Below are positions 40,189-54,575 of a stretch of DNA of 64,000 nt, piece after piece. A program made the position numbers and the translations under genes. Location: NCBI RefSeq assembly GCF_037975245.1, contig NC_092576.1, forward strand, positions 40,817,611 through 40,881,610. The letters are read 5' to 3'. The stretch comes from Apostichopus japonicus. Its lineage: Eukaryota > Echinodermata > Holothuroidea > Aspidochirotida > Stichopodidae. Below the pieces are notes generated by a model. It did no database searches. It was given only the letters and a program-made list of their open reading frames with translations, and was not told the origin of the DNA. Every line of letters starts with the position of its first letter. Within the stretch, counting starts at the first letter, position 1.

Positions 40189-40615
40189 ACATCCAATGTC
40201 TAGTGTCTTCTACATACAATGTCTAGTGTTTACTACATACAATGTCTAGTGTCTACTACATACAATGTCTAGTGTCTACTACATACAATGTCTAGTGTCT
40301 ACTACATACAATGTCTAGTGTCTACTACATACAATGTCTAGTGTCTACTACATACAATGTCTAGTGTCTACTACATCCAATGTCTAGTGTCTACTACATC
40401 CAATGTCTACTACATACTATGACTAGTGTCTACTACATCCAATGTCTACTACATACTATGACTAATGTCTACTACATCCAATGTCTACTACATACTATGA
40501 CTAGTGTCTACTATCCAATGTCTAGTGTCTACTATGTCTAGTGTCTACTACATCTAATGTCTAGTGTCTACTACATCCAATGTCTACTACATCCAATTTG
40601 TAGTGTCAACTACAT
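40189..40615. repeat. Minisatellite of TCTAGTGTCTACTACATACAA type
   Basis: About 20 imperfect copies of 21-23 bp, with higher-order variants (ACATCCAATG, ACATACTATGAC) in the second half. Confidence 0.96.
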
Positions 40616-41341
40616 GTATACAATGTGTGTGTGTCACTAATCCCTAGAGCTACATCCTCATCCTCCTGTCTGTCATTTCCTGTGATTTACAGCTGTGCTC
40701 TCTCTCCCTCCAAACTATCTCAAGAGGTTTCAGTCACTCCAAGAATGATAACACTCATCAATCATCTTTGAAAAAAAAATAGTTTGCAGCTTAGACTCAG
40801 TTTCATAAACAGGCTTGTATGATCTCTGTCTCACACTATACTGTACCTATACCATACTGTGTAAATAATAATAACAATAATAGTAATAATCATACTACAG
40901 TTGATTTATATAGAGCAAAACCAGAAACAAGAAGTAGCTGCTCTAGGAGCCTAAAACAAAACAAGTCCATAGCAATGAAAAAGAACAAGTATAGAAATGA
41001 ATTTTGAGGCATCTTTTAAACCTAGAAAGTTTAGTACAAAATCTGATCTGTTCATTACTTGATAGTTAATGTTATAATTACATCTAGCACTTGCTCAACA
41101 GTTTTCATAGTCAAGTAAGCTTCTGTAATTAAATACAGTACTGTTATTCCAGGTAGGACCCGATTCACTCAGGTTTTATAGTTTTTGCGTAGTACATTAT
41201 TACTTATGTGCGAACTTTGCAAAGTCCACTTGCCATCAATGAAGGTGAAATTTAACCAAATGGCCTATAGTTAGCATCAACAGTTTACAGACTGCAAAAG
41301 CTGCTTCACTCCTAACACTGTAACACAACATTCAAATTTGC

Positions 41342-41384
41342 CATTGGGTAGGGGTGGGGGAGGGGGAGGGGAGGGGGAGGGGCA
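41342..41384. repeat. G-rich tract
   Basis: GGGGAGGGGGAGGGG-type sequence of about 40 bp; possible G-quadruplex on the plus strand. Confidence 0.8.
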
Positions 41385-43431
41385 TCCAGTGTTATATTCT
41401 CAGTGTGTTGTTCTACATACATATGATTAATACAGTTTCCATAATGGCTGGAAGCAGTTGATTATAAATCTGTTTTACCACCTCCAGTGCATTCTGGGTC
41501 ATCATCGTTATATATTTTTGGTGACAGTTTTAATTATTAATTGAAACATACCCATAAATCTGCCACTCACTCACTCATCCTACTGTTGTCTATATATGTA
41601 CTGTAAGTGAACATCTTGATACTGCAACATTGATCCAGTTATAGCTGAGCCTTTCTTTGTTCTCTGAATTTATTGTGTACAGTGCACACCTGTGTATTCA
41701 ATACATGTACAGTACTACGTACAGTACAGAACTAGATATTCACACATTTTGTCACAGTTTGCTAGAAAGGGGCCAGTGCCTCAAAAATCTACTGGACTGG
41801 CTAATAGCAAGTTGTCACTGGCATTTCCATGAATAACAACAAACATTAGAACAGCCTAATAACAGTTGCCAATAATAAGCAGTAATGCTGGGCTAGTGCT
41901 AGGTATACATGGACCGCATCTTTCTAGACTTTTGCCAAGTTTTGTGAAAAGTCCTCAGTTGGTGGTAAAATCTGCTGGATACTTTCATCAAGTTTTTCAG
42001 CATTTTATAAAAATTGACTGGTATTACAATACTAGTGTTCACTGAGATATATTCCAATTAATGAAACCAGATAGCAAATTGAGAATGTTTGAGAACATTG
42101 TTGAATCATAATTTAGCTTTCCCAGACATTTTCAAGCTTTGTTGAGCATATCCATATGAAATTGACTGACTGTGTTGAATAATAAAAATAATCAAATGTG
42201 ACCTTTAAGCATGTCAATATAGGACATTATGTGTACATTACTGAAACCCCTTGAAGCTACTGTAGTACAGAATGAGCTGTTAAATACCACAGTGTACTGT
42301 AGATATTAATTTACTTGAATAGCACTCCAATGCATTCAAGTAGTTCGTTAGTACTAGCCAGACGTATGCATGGAGGGTACAGCTACACACCAAAGCATTT
42401 AATTATCAGGATTTCATTCATACCATTAAGTACCTTAATTAAGTAACTTTTAATTAAAATAGTACCTGTTACATAATACGCTTAATGGCTTCATATCCTT
42501 CCATCCATTATTGTCTCTGTTACAGTAGTTTAAATATATCATTTATTCTAATGTTGATCTGTTAAGAAATTTACTTGTCATTCATAAAACATCTTGAATG
42601 TTTATTAATGATAAAAAACATACATTATAAAATCAGGGAATAATATATATTGGTGCACTGGGTTGCTTACGACGCTGGCAAAGTGAAAATTATTTACCTA
42701 GCAGGACTTTTACAATGATGTTCATAGAACATAAATATAGATATTATGGGCGGGGTTTATTCCGATCCTGACAGTACATACAGTATCTTAGAGCCCCAAT
42801 ATCTCATAAAAAAAATGTTATAAAATGGAGCTTCTCGTGTGGCAGTTTGTTTTTGTTTGTTTCTTTCAGGGGAACCAGAGTTTTTTTTTTATAAAGAAAC
42901 TTCAGAGCTATTAAAAAACCGAGCACTTCATTATTCACTGTAGTACTTTAATACTGTCCATGCGCTTTAGTTGTGACATCATATATGTAATTGCTAGAGT
43001 TGTCATTAGATGCCAGACATCAATTTGTTGAGTTGTCTTTAGCTGAAGAGACATATTATATGTACCATATTCCTCAGGGGTATGTAGAGTTAATGGTCCA
43101 TGACACTCAGAGAGATGGGGTCGTGGACAGGAAGACTTGGCAAAATATTAAAAATGGCAAAAATAGGAGTAAAGGAAGGAGCCTCTATGTGTATAGAAAT
43201 AGATTTAAGGAAGGGGTGACAAAGAGGAGATATTGATGAAGAAGGGTGACAAAGAAAAGACTGAGATGGATAGGAAGAAGAAAAAGTAGATATTAAAGAT
43301 AGGAAGGACAGAGAAATGAACTGGGAATAACTTAGGTAATTTACTGCTAAAGACTTTCATGATATAAATAACAAACCTGTGTGGCTTAGAAGCTTTTGCT
43401 TCCACTTACATACAGTACCACAGGCATGATG

Positions 43432-43570
43432 GAATATCCGTGATTTCTTTTCTACCTCGGGGACAAAAACTATTATCCTAACACACTATAGCATACGCAA
43501 AAACTGGAGCCTATACCGCAATTTTTGCAAAGTTCCGTGATTTTTTTTTTTTTACCCCAGGCTCATCCCT
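43432..43570 (-). repeat. Dispersed repeat family R3, copy 2
   Basis: Inverted copy of 21713-21847, running from GAATATCC to CTCATCCCT. The two copies are 21.7 kb apart. Confidence 0.88.
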
Positions 43571-44805
43571 GTACCATGAACAAAACAAACAAACAAACAA
43601 CAATAGCTTTGTTTTAATTTGAACAGTTGAAATTTGTGAGTCAACTTTTCTAATTTCTAGTCAAAAAATGTGATAACAGTTTTGGAGTATTGGGGACAAA
43701 CTTGATATAAAGGTTTTTTTTTTTTTTGGCATTGAATTATGGCTGATTGTACCGAAAGGTTATAAATATTAATGTTAAAGGAGGAGATAAGGTTACACAA
43801 AGGTTATCTTTTTAGTCCAACGACAAAGTCGACCGAACTTTCACCAGGATCAGTGAAAACAGGAGATACCAAAACGACTATTAACAATAAATTAAATTGG
43901 TCAAATTTGCAATCTATAAACCTTCAATTCCTTCTAATTAAAGTGTAACCCTGACTATATGCAAAAGGGAATCTAATCTATTTTAATGTTCAATTTATGT
44001 TTAACATTAAAGATTCTGAAATTTGTCTCGTATGATATACTCTGGTTCGGAACTTCCTGTATACAAAACTGCTTACAAGAACATCTTTGCACAGTTTATA
44101 TAGCAATAGAACCATTTTGCGAAATATTTCGCTATGCAACATCGGATAAAGAATTTTCTGGAATTAAAGCTAATGAGATTATATAAAACGGTATAAAAAA
44201 CTTGATAACAGCAACTCCAAAAGGCTGTTTTAATTGCTAGACTATCTTCCTATTTCCCTTGATTCCATTTAAGCTTTCAGACCAAGTTGACCTCCCTGTG
44301 CTGTTTTTCCCTTTGTAGCTCTGAAACAGCCTCCATGGTGTTGTTTTTCACATCTTTGTGAAAAATGAGCGTGCACTGTTTGTGTACCTTGAGTCCCTCC
44401 AACCTGCGTTGTAGTGTTGGTCTATCTCTCTGAAAGATGACGTTGAGGGTTTGTTCTCTATTCAGACGCTAACCAATCCCCTCAGCTGGAGTGCTTGTAG
44501 CTATGTATCATTGCGCTAGCAATAGTCTCTTTGTGCCCACTTCGGTCCAGTGCCGATCAATAGGGCAAGGTTTATCTATAACAGCGACCCGGCCTTTCAA
44601 ACCTCTAGCTATGAAAGGCAGTTTAATCTTGTTGAATGGGACACAATGTGTATTTGTAAGCCAATTGACAAGTCTTGTTTTAAAGACTTTTAAGATCTCC
44701 TTTTCTGTGTGTAGGCAAATAATGGGCAGCGGTGTTTTCATTGAATTGTGTGGCTCAAATGAGTCATTCATTAACGTCCCCATACAGTATGTGTTGTTTG
44801 CAGGT

Positions 44806-44833
44806 TCTGTGTGTGTGTGTGTGTGTGTGTGTG
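44806..44833. repeat. (GT)n microsatellite
   Basis: Uninterrupted TG dinucleotides of about 27 bp. Confidence 0.95.
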
Positions 44834-44954
44834 CTGGGTAAATGATATAAGTCAACTCTTGTTTTATGTATCAAAGAGGTGCTAGCTTTTGTAGGCTAGA
44901 AATAGGGTGACTGTCTGACATAGTAAATGTAACCTTTAGCTTCCAAATTTAGTG

Positions 44955-45030
44955 TCGGGGAGGGGAGATGAGCACATGGGAGGAAGAGGGGGGGGGGGAG
45001 GAGGGGGGAAGGAGGAGGGGGGAAGGAGGG
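44955..45030. repeat. G-rich (GGGGGGAAGGAGGA) tract
   Basis: Purine-only sequence on the plus strand for about 70 bp; possible triplex or quadruplex. Confidence 0.85.
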
Positions 45031-45182
45031 ATGGGGTAACTTAGAGTACAGTGTTGGTTAATAAATTTGCAGTTCGTGCACTAGACAATATGGAATTGTT
45101 TTAAGGTTAAATATGTCTAAACAACAACAACAAAAACATCAAGTCCAACCAGGTTGTATGAAGTAGGAGGATTATGAAAAAA

Positions 45183-45227
45183 CAAAGTAAGAAAAACAAA
45201 GTATGAAAAACAAAGTATGAAAAACTA
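45183..45227. repeat. 15-bp repeat (AAAAACAAAGTATGA)
   Basis: Three to four copies in a row. Confidence 0.9.
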
Positions 45228-45309
45228 CCCTAAATACAGTAAGTACTGCAGAAATGCAAATAACATTAAATTAATTGGTCTGAATGTGAAACAAATTTCT
45301 AAATGATGT

Positions 45310-45612
45310 CATTTTATTGGTTTCCCGAAAGGGAAAAACTATGGAGTCACTCTTACAGACTATGTAAAATTTTGGGAGGGACAGGGAATTGCAAAGCCAG
45401 CAATGACTATAACGCGGATGACAAAGTCTGTAATTATTATTAGGGTTAAATTCGTCCAACGCGGCAGCATACAGAAACGTTGTACGCAAAGCCGAAGTGA
45501 ATTAATCAGGTCACATATCCAGAGTCCATGCATGCAAAGTTCTTCAATACTGCCCACATTACCTTTGGGGGGGGGGGAGGGGTTTGGGGGAAATGTTTCA
45601 TACTGTAGGTTT
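45310..45612 (+). repeat. Dispersed repeat family R1, copy 2
   Basis: Homologous to 1840-2115 over about 270 bp. Differences include a run of G replacing a T-rich part near 45570. Confidence 0.8.
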
Positions 45613-46137
45613 GATGGTATGGTATTGGATCTCAATTTGTAGACTATTCGTCTTGTTTTCGGGAAGAAAAGTTTGCCAGTGATAATGAGCAGATGTTAGA
45701 GTCTGGAATGTGCAGTGGTTGGTCATAAATCTTCTTAATGTACCTCACCAATCTGAAGGTGGTTACAATGTCAGTGAATCATAAAAATATTGTAAATGTT
45801 TTCTTCGTTTGACATTTGACCCTTTGTTCTCTAGCTGACAGGCACACAAGGCTGTAAAAACTTGTTATTTATAACTTAGGCAATTGATTCAAAGTGATGG
45901 AATGAAGTGAGGATTGTAATCAGTCAATGTTTTAAGGACTGTCCTCCTTCAGACACTTTGAAGATCTCAATCAATTTCAATGAATGTAAAATTATGATCT
46001 AAAGTTTAATGACCAAGTTACTTAGAACCAACTTTCCATCCATCCTTTCACTTCAGACAAGCAATAAATTGCAATGTGCTAACCAGTATTTACCAAAAAT
46101 AAAAGCGTGAGAGACAGAGGGAATACATTATAAAAGG

Positions 46138-46216
46138 GTTGGGACTCTGGGAAGGTGATTGGTTGATGTTAATCAGTGTTGGGACTCTGGGAATGTGATT
46201 GGTTGATAATTAATCA
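46138..46216. repeat. 40-bp tandem duplication
   Basis: GTTGGGACTCTGGGAA, GTGATTGGTTGAT and TTAATCA recur 40 bp apart. Confidence 0.9.
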
Positions 46217-47699
46217 CATACTGATCATGTTACCCTATGTAGTACCTGTAACCAGTGACATTGTTCAAACATTAAGAAGTTTTGGGAGGAGGAAGGGGGC
46301 ACCACAAAATGTGAGTAACAATTTACTTAGGGGGGAAAAAGGCAGGGTGTGGGTAATGCAAGCTGGCACCAGTGGTTCCAACTGGAGTGCCAATTCATGT
46401 TGTGGTGACGTGCAGGGGTCTGTCAGTGTTAAGGAAGGGAGGGCAGAGCCCACTGAAGGTTACCAGAACTTAAAACAGCTTCAAATTAGCAGAATTTTGG
46501 AGGTAGTTGTAAGTAACTGTAATTATAGCCAGCAGAAATAAGTCATAATCATTTCTCTTCCTGCCTGTTTTTAGACATGAAATTTTCATTTGGGGAAAAT
46601 TTCATTTGGGAGAAGGGTGAAGCAGAGGCAAAGAAAAAACATTTCAGTTTGTGAAAGTTACTTACAAACTCTACAGGAATACATGGAAGATATTAAACAT
46701 TACATATAAACCAGTATATATCTACTGAAGCTGCTGTGTTGTTATAGTTTCCATGGTAACAAGTTGTTTTGATTTAAAGTTCCCTGCAGGGGGCTATCCA
46801 TTACTAGTAGTACCTGTCAGGTAGGTCCTTTATAAATTATTGGCTGAAATGTTTGACCTTCACTGCTTGGGTTTTGATGGCTTAACATAGAAGATCCTAA
46901 CAAAAGTTGTGACCATTTTGTTATGATATTTAAGGACACTCACATCTACAGTACTGGGAAAAATTCTGTGAAGTTAAGGGTGGGGGTGTATTCCTTTTGT
47001 AAGGTGATATAAATATCTTTAAATTTCCAACAAGATTCACTGGCCAGAAGGAACTTGTGCAGTGCTGTGGCACTGTACCACTGCTACATGTGAATAAACT
47101 CTAATAGCTCACACAGACACAGTTGTCTGGTCATTAGCCTTTAACCCAGTATCACAAATTTTGTCTTAAATATTTAAGGCAAAGTATTAAAGCTAGGTCC
47201 TGATCTAGATATATGCAGTGTATACAATAGACATTAAAGTATTGTGTGGGGTATGTATGATAGGATATATATGGCAAAACTGCTTCAAAAAAGAATGTTT
47301 AAAATATAGAGAAAAGTATGATGCAGCTAAAGATGAAGCTAAGAAAGATAAATTAAAGGATACAGCCCAGCTATTGATAAATCGACATCATGAATGAATG
47401 CTTGATTTATCTACTTTTGTCAGATTTGTTGTTGTTATTCTTGACCATAAATATTTGTTCATTAGCTAATCTATATGAAAATCTTGTCACAGAGGCATCT
47501 TTTAAATTTGCTATCTGGTACTTGGCACCATACTTGATTTATCAAGAGTACAATCTTGTCTCCATTCTGTATCTCTGGATATGTTTACACTGTAAGATTA
47601 CAATAGCTAGGCTTTACTACATAAGTACTGTACTGTACTGCATTATGAGAGTACTTAAACCACATCATGTACTGTATGCCCTATGTACAGTACTATAAC

Positions 47700-47965
47700 T
47701 GTACTGTATGTCTGGACTAGTGTAATATTTAAATTACTACTCTTGTACACTGTTGAGTAAATTATAAAAACCACATACACATATGCCCTATGTACTATAA
47801 ATGTACAAAAATTTTTGGGCTAGTGTAATATTTAATTTACTACTCTTGTACACTGTTGAGTACACTATAAAAATCACATACATGCCCTATGTACTGTAAC
47901 TGTAATGTGTATGTCTGGGCTAGTGTAATATTTAATTTACTACTCTTGTACACTGTACAAACGAA
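47700..47965. repeat. About 100-bp tandem repeat, 2.5 copies
   Basis: GGCTAGTGTAATATTTAATT followed by TACTACTCTTGTACACTG recurs near 47713, 47817 and 47917, with ATGCCCTATGTACT between copies. Confidence 0.9.
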
Positions 47966-48247
47966 CAGAAATCTGAACTATTGGGTCATGTATACATTGA
48001 CAGTTATTCTGGCATTGATAGCTCAATACCTTATTAAAATATTAGAAAAAAGTTATTCTGGTTGATTGAGTGACAGGTGTGGTACTGTGTGAAGTTCTCA
48101 CAATGCTAAATATGTTAGTCATGTACAATATGTGTGTACAGTTAACATGTACAGAGTTGGGTATATGCAAATATGGTTAAATGGTAATTATATATATGAT
48201 GGCATCTTAACACTATATAGTTATACATATATATATTGCATATAGTG

Positions 48248-48425
48248 ATAGGGATGCACTGGGTTTGGAATTTCCAAACAGACCGGGATACCAGATTTAG
48301 CCCCCAAAAAACAGACCAGAATTTCAGCTGTTTCTTGTATTTATGATAAATTTGTAAAATACTTGTAAATCTGGCCAGATTTAAAACAAAAAAATTGTCA
48401 TGGGTCCTGAAGCTTGATGAATATC
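48248..48425. mobile_element. Possible relative of the TAGGGATGC MITE
   Basis: It starts ATAGGGATGCACTGGG and ends near GAATATCCAGTGAATC, with CCAGATTTA/TCTGGCCAGATTT symmetry inside. It resembles the ends of 25155-25401, but the right end has decayed. Confidence 0.35.
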
Positions 48426-48440
48426 CAGTGAATCACTGTT

Positions 48441-48500
48441 TTACTCATTTTTACTCATTTTTACTCATTTGTACTCATTTTATACTCAGTTTTTACTCAG
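48441..48500. repeat. 10-bp repeat (TTTTTACTCA)
   Basis: Five to six copies of TTACTCATTT with variants. Confidence 0.9.
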
Positions 48501-51147
48501 AAATGATCAACATTCTATCCATGGTAACTTGTGGTTGGTAACAAAAAATCATATCTTTAGCATCCTGTTTAGCCACAATTCAATTTCTTAGGTTCCCCTT
48601 TTGATATTCACTGACAACCCCTCTAAGGTATTAAATCCTGTTCTTTAAAACAATGGGTCATTATCTCCACAATTTTACACCCTGTGCTCATTTAACAAAC
48701 ACATGTATTATGAACACAGATCTAGCAACAGTCATGCACCTATGAACAATACTACCTCTGTAGTCCTACTATATACCTGTCAACTATTACCCCCCTCATA
48801 GGTCTCATTAACCCCCCTTTGTGGTTTTACCAGACTTCGGTCATGTGTATTTCCTCCAGTTCACACCAAACAGGAACCAAAATAATTCTGTTTGGCAGCT
48901 CTGAGCAGTGTTAGTTACCTTCTGGTAATACTGTCTAGCAATGTAATGTTGCACCTGTGGGAATATACTGCCTGACAAGTTATAATATACAGGTAAGGCT
49001 TATTTTTATATCATATTTATTATATTTTATATCATATTTATAATACCAAGAATAGTATAATGTGCATCAAACATAGCCAGTGGGTTAATACTGTGTCATC
49101 TGTAACTAACCTGTGAATATCAAAATGAGAAAATATATTTGGAAGCTTACAAGGTAGAAAAGAATAATATTAGCAATAGAATCAATTATGAAAATTCACT
49201 CACTAATCATCTGTACATATTGAAGTGGTACAGGTATGTATGCATGTACATACAAAAATGAGAAAATTGATTTGCAAAACAGTGAAGAAAGATAATAGGA
49301 AAATAATTAGTTTTGAAAATAATAATATTGCGAGACTAAATCACCAAACTCATGTATAAATCACTGTTGGTAGATTTTTTTCTTTCAAACAAAATTATTT
49401 AAGACTGAATTTGAAACATTATAATATAAAATTACAAAGATACATATTATAATTACCTGTATATCTATAGCTAGATTATAATGTGAAATGTTAGGCTACT
49501 TCGATGACTAATGACTTTTATGTATCATATTGTGTTAGGCTAGGACACTCCCAAACATCAATAGAAAACTTAAATATATAGTGATGAGTGTACATGTACA
49601 GTATGCAAATAATAGGATGATTCAAACTGTGATCACTATTAGAAGATGAGTCATCAAATTAAGCAGACTTAAATATATACTTGGAGCTTTTAAAATTTTA
49701 ATAACATCAGCTTCACAAAGACGTTCAGTAGTAGATTTGTAATTAATTACTGATAATGAAACAATAGAGGTCTTGTACTTATATACATGTAATATTACTT
49801 TATATATGAGTAATGTTTTAATTAGGTAATATTAAAGAATTATTACAAGTCAATTAATTGTATACATTGGGAGTTAGCATTGCCATATATATTAATGGTG
49901 ACATCATGCAAAATGGGGCATACAATATTATTATTGAGGTAGACATAACATCTTAAATTTTAGGCCCTTGGCTCTCCATAGAGCTAAACTGGTATCTTAA
50001 ACTAAACATTGCAATGCTGAATCAGTGCTATAATCAGTTCAGAAAATTTAGCCTGGGTCAGAAACCTGATCAATTTTACCTTCTTTAATTACATTGTAGA
50101 GAGACTAGTAGTTTCACTCCACCTACCCACCCTTCTTCATCTTCTACAGTTACACACAGCTCAAATTTCAAGGGACTCAACTTCTGTAAAATGGAATTAA
50201 AACCACAGTATCTGACATCATTAATCCCAAGAGAAACCAGTCTCAATAGAAACTATTCACTAAATAAATCTAATCTTTTACCTTGAAAAATATTTTCCCA
50301 TAGGATTTAAAAGATTGGAAAACTTTAGCTACTTTTAAGTACAAGGTTTACTTAATCTATAATGGGTTTGCAGTGAAGGTATGCTTTATTCTGTGGTTGT
50401 GTATGCATACTATATGTGTGCATTCTAGGATACAATATAAGAGGCTTGTTGGAGTTTAACCTGGGTTGGCCTTTATTACTGGTTGACCACAAATCTGTAA
50501 TCTGCTGACAGGGTTTTGGCTGTTAATGAGGGGTGGATGATTTAATGGTATAGTCACTTTATACAGGAGCTGTATACATGTGTGTGGTTAAGAATTACAG
50601 TAGTATGGTAATTTGGTTTTTGCCAGTAGTATGGTAATTACTAGTGGCCTAACTGAGATAAACAGAAGGGAGGGTGAACTGGCTGTGTGTACTGTATGTG
50701 CTATGTGTTAATTGCAGTTATATCTAACATGTGGTGTAAAGGTGTTTTGTGAGATCAAGGGATGGATTTGTTATAGAATTGTTGATATATTCCATCCAGA
50801 TGTGCAGACAATAGTACTGTGTTTTTGTCAACAGAAGTGTCAAAGTTGTTTCATTGATCATTAGAACAATAGAATGTACTCTATGCACACATTCTGTATA
50901 TTTCCCAAAATAGCTGTGTAACATGATATGTAATTCTGGCACTATACATAACATTTTGGAGTAAGGACATTGGATACCAAGTAAGATAAGGTTAAGTGCA
51001 AACAGTGTTAATGTCATTGCTGAAGAATTTGTGGGACACAAACTTTGTGTGTTGGATGAAACCTTTTATAAATGTTAATTATAGTTTTTAAGTGAACCGC
51101 TGATTATGTACATAGTGTATTTTGTATATCTTTTTAGCTAGATTTTG

Positions 51148-51258
51148 GTGGGTGGGGGGGGGGTGAGAGGAGAGGGGGAAGGTGAGAGGGGGAAGGTGAG
51201 AGGGGGAAGGTGAGAGGGAGAAGGTGAGAGGGGGAAAGGGAGAGGGAGAGAGGGGGGT
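51148..51258. repeat. 14-bp purine repeat (GAGAGGGGGAAGGT)
   Basis: About six copies flanked by G runs; purine-only on the plus strand. Confidence 0.93.
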
Positions 51259-51477
51259 GAGGGCCTAAATAAGTTTGATTGTATTATACATGCAGTTTAC
51301 ATGGACACATGGTCAGAATAACTGTGCTGTCCCATTTAATGAAAAATTAAATTAAATATTTTTTCACTTAAAAGTAATTATGTATACGTAATTATGTATA
51401 CATGTATACTGCTTATCATGACCGCTACATATAGACCTACACTCTAGAACCCACATTGTATGTATTTTTTACTATCT

Positions 51478-51622
51478 GTGTATTAGTAATGCACAGACAC
51501 ACACTCTTAACAGGACCAATGGTGGATAGACCCACAGTGTGTGTATTATTTATAGTGTATCAGTAATGCACACACACACACTCTTAACAGGACCAGTTGG
51601 TGGATAGACCCACAGTGTGTGT
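51478..51622. repeat. Two tandem copies, about 77 bp
   Basis: CACTCTTAACAGGACCA and GTGGATAGACCCACAGTGTG recur, each with GTATTAGTAATGCACA-like sequence before it. Confidence 0.93.
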
Positions 51623-54177
51623 ACTTCTGACTAATTATGTACATCAGTACTGCTCACACACAGGACACAGTAGTACTAAAAGGACTGACATACTTTATGT
51701 ATGGAATTCTTTTACAATCAGATGCCATACATCTAAACTAAACATACATACTTTCATTGTTTATTATTTCTTCTGGTCCCATCTTATAAACACCGATAAA
51801 CCTGCCATAAGATTCCTTGCAGCTAGTTGTATTACAATAAAGCACTCCTTAACACAGAGCTGAGCTGTGGGTTGTTATACCAGCAGCTGGTTTGGAATAG
51901 ATGATTAATTTCATGCAACAGTGCATGGACAATTACAGAAGAATGTCACATCTCATTGGCTGCAAAATAAATTGTAGACTATTACTGATATCTTAATATT
52001 AATTATTGAAATTTACAAATTCAAATATTTGGAGAATCACCGGTGCGTTCTGTTCTAGTATTTGAGTTAATTGGTTTTGTGTATTTCTGCCATTTAATTG
52101 CAACAATTTCCAATTGTTGATACATTTTAAGTTTAGCAATTAGGCAGCGTGACCAGAAACTAGAGAAACTTCTGGAAGAATTAGTAAAGAATAATCGAAC
52201 TAAAGTGATGAAAAAGATAGATAATTATCAAAACAATTGATGTTTTGTTTAGACTTTATATGTTAAAGGCTACAAAACAAGAAATTATGTTGTTTTTCTT
52301 TACTTTTCACATTTAATTCTTATTTTGCATACACAGTTAACTTTTCTATGTAACGTCTTAACAATAATGTTCATACTGAACAGTGTTTAGAGCACTTTGT
52401 AACTTTTCTTAGAACACAATAAATTTTTTATTTTTTTTTATATAAATTATGAAGAATCTTATAAATTTAAGAGTCAGGTACCACTTCAAACATTGAATGT
52501 GAACAATCAAGAGAATATTACAAAGGTCACAATCAAGATAATAAATATTAGTTATGAAACAATCTTTGCTGGTTTTGGTACGTTTTTTTTAAATGAAACT
52601 GCAGTAAGCCAATTTTATCAAACAGGAATACTCCCCATCAATGTTAGACTTTAAATAAATTAGTTCCCCTTGGAAGATAGTTTGTGGGTGTAAGGCTGCT
52701 AGGTGTCCAGTTCCTATACTGTTGGGGTGCTACTCACCTACAATTCAGTTTAATTAAACACAGCTACGTATGTTACAGTCCGTAGATCTCGAACACAGTT
52801 CATTGTTTTGTTAATTAAGGTACCAGCATTGTTTCTGTCTAATTTAAGGTAAAATGTGTAACGAACCCTCAGCATCTGAGAACTGCCTGGTACGTCCTTT
52901 ACTGTGATATTTTACGTTGCATAACTTCTTACGGCAATTAACAGAACAATAACTCAGTTCCATGCTGATTACCTGATATATCCATCACAGTTCGTAGTTC
53001 TAGTATTTACTAATTACAGTACACACTCACGTTGCAGAGACACCCCCATCTTATAAACACTATGCCGACCTACTGTAGGCATGTGGACGTCACGGCAGGC
53101 TTAGTAGATATAAGATTAGCATAGCTTGCTGAAAGATTATGTCAGTGCAGGGATTATCCAGAGATTATTAACCTGGTCATGGAGCCCTTTTAACACTCTA
53201 TTCTTTGCAGTCTATCTAGTTGCAATGAAAACAAGACAAGCTAGCCACCTCCTCTCCCCCCTTCCCCCCCCTCCCCCCCTTGCCAAACAGCTGTACCTTA
53301 GCATTCCTGAGAAATGGGCCAGGAACTAAATAATACTTTTAACTGCTAGCCTGTTTTTTCAAATTCAAAGTAAAATTAACAGCTAAAAGGTAGGTTAGGA
53401 ATATAAATTATTTTGACTTGATCAAGTTCATCGGCACCAGTGTGCACAAAAAAAAAGGGAGTAGAATTTAATTTGTAATAATTCCTCTAATTTGAATTCA
53501 ATTCTTCTAAGCTATAGTGGGAAGTTGTACTTGACACTTTTTTTGTATTACACAGACCATTAATGATACTAGAATTGGTGTCTCCTTTAAGTGTCTTTCG
53601 GTTTTGAATTCTGTTTAAATTATCTTCCAATTCTACTTACTACACTCCTTATAGTAAGTAGTCCATTGTATTCATGAGTGTCTAAATTCCTACTTGAGTT
53701 AGTCATAGTCTGCTGGTAACAAGTAAAGATAAAAAAAACCTGAACGACCTTTAAACTTTGAAACATTATTTTCTTGTTGTTTGACAAACAGTGGGAAGCC
53801 AACTATACCAATAATCATAAACATGTACACAGAGTACATGCCAATTGTGGGGAAACAATTTGTGAATCTGATATACTGTACATAGTACATACGCTGTGTT
53901 TATACAATGTGATATACATGAATGCATACATACAGTGTGAACACTATAGTACTGAGACAGCTGGAAAGAAAAACACACACACATTGACATCAACATTTGA
54001 TCAGCTCAATTTGCTGTCCCGTCGTGCATACCGGACCCTTCCACGAGACAAGACATGTTACTTCTCTGTTTGTAAGTTGCTTGTGTTTTCTCAAACTCTT
54101 ATTCCCTTAAATCCAATTAAAATAAAACTGTTAGCAAACTGCTTATACACTAGAGAGCATGTCTAAGAGAATGTGTA

Positions 54178-54342
54178 AAAGTAAGGTTGGCCTGACGTTT
54201 CACTCTCTTTGTGTTCACCATGCTCATTAACCTGTCTGTATTCTGTGCGTGTTTTTGTCCCTTCTGTTACTGTTACTTGTCCTTTAGCCTCTGAAGAAGA
54301 TCCTGGTAGAATCGAATCATCAGGCCAACTTACTTTTACACA
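54178..54342. repeat. Inverted repeat flanking 110 bp
   Basis: AAGTAAGGTTGGCCTGACG (left) and ATCAGGCCAACTTACTT (right) are inverted with few mismatches. CTCTGAAGAAGATCCTGGTA before the right arm resembles sequence I associate with Penelope-like and similar retroelements. Family uncertain. Confidence 0.45.
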
Positions 54343-54575
54343 TTCCCTTCAATCCAAACGGTATTAATTGTTGTGTATTATTTATTGGGTACATGCTGTA
54401 CTCACATTTAACATATTTTCTGCCTTTCACTACAATGTACAGAGCTAATGTGTATATCTACTGAGTACAATGTACATGTGTTATAGCATAGTGGCCAACT
54501 GTGCTTGGTATCAAAACCCTCCTCCGGGATTTGTTCTTAATTACTTATAGTACTACTGAAGGGATCTTGAGAGTT

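Noticed and set aside
40819-41007. Frame with Asn/His-rich start in A/T-rich DNA
   Set aside because: AAT/AAC simple sequence explains it.
44282-44855. Possible decayed coding sequence on the minus strand (LPFIARGLKGRVAVIDKPCP; then REQTLNVIFQRDRPTLQRRL in another frame)
   Set aside because: Two coding-like stretches lie in different frames with stops between them. It may be an old retroelement or pseudogene, but I recognise no family.
53990-54072. Exon-like stretch LNLLSRRAYRTLPRDKTCYF followed by GTAAGT
   Set aside because: The donor is good, but there is no convincing acceptor, no family match and no partner exon.
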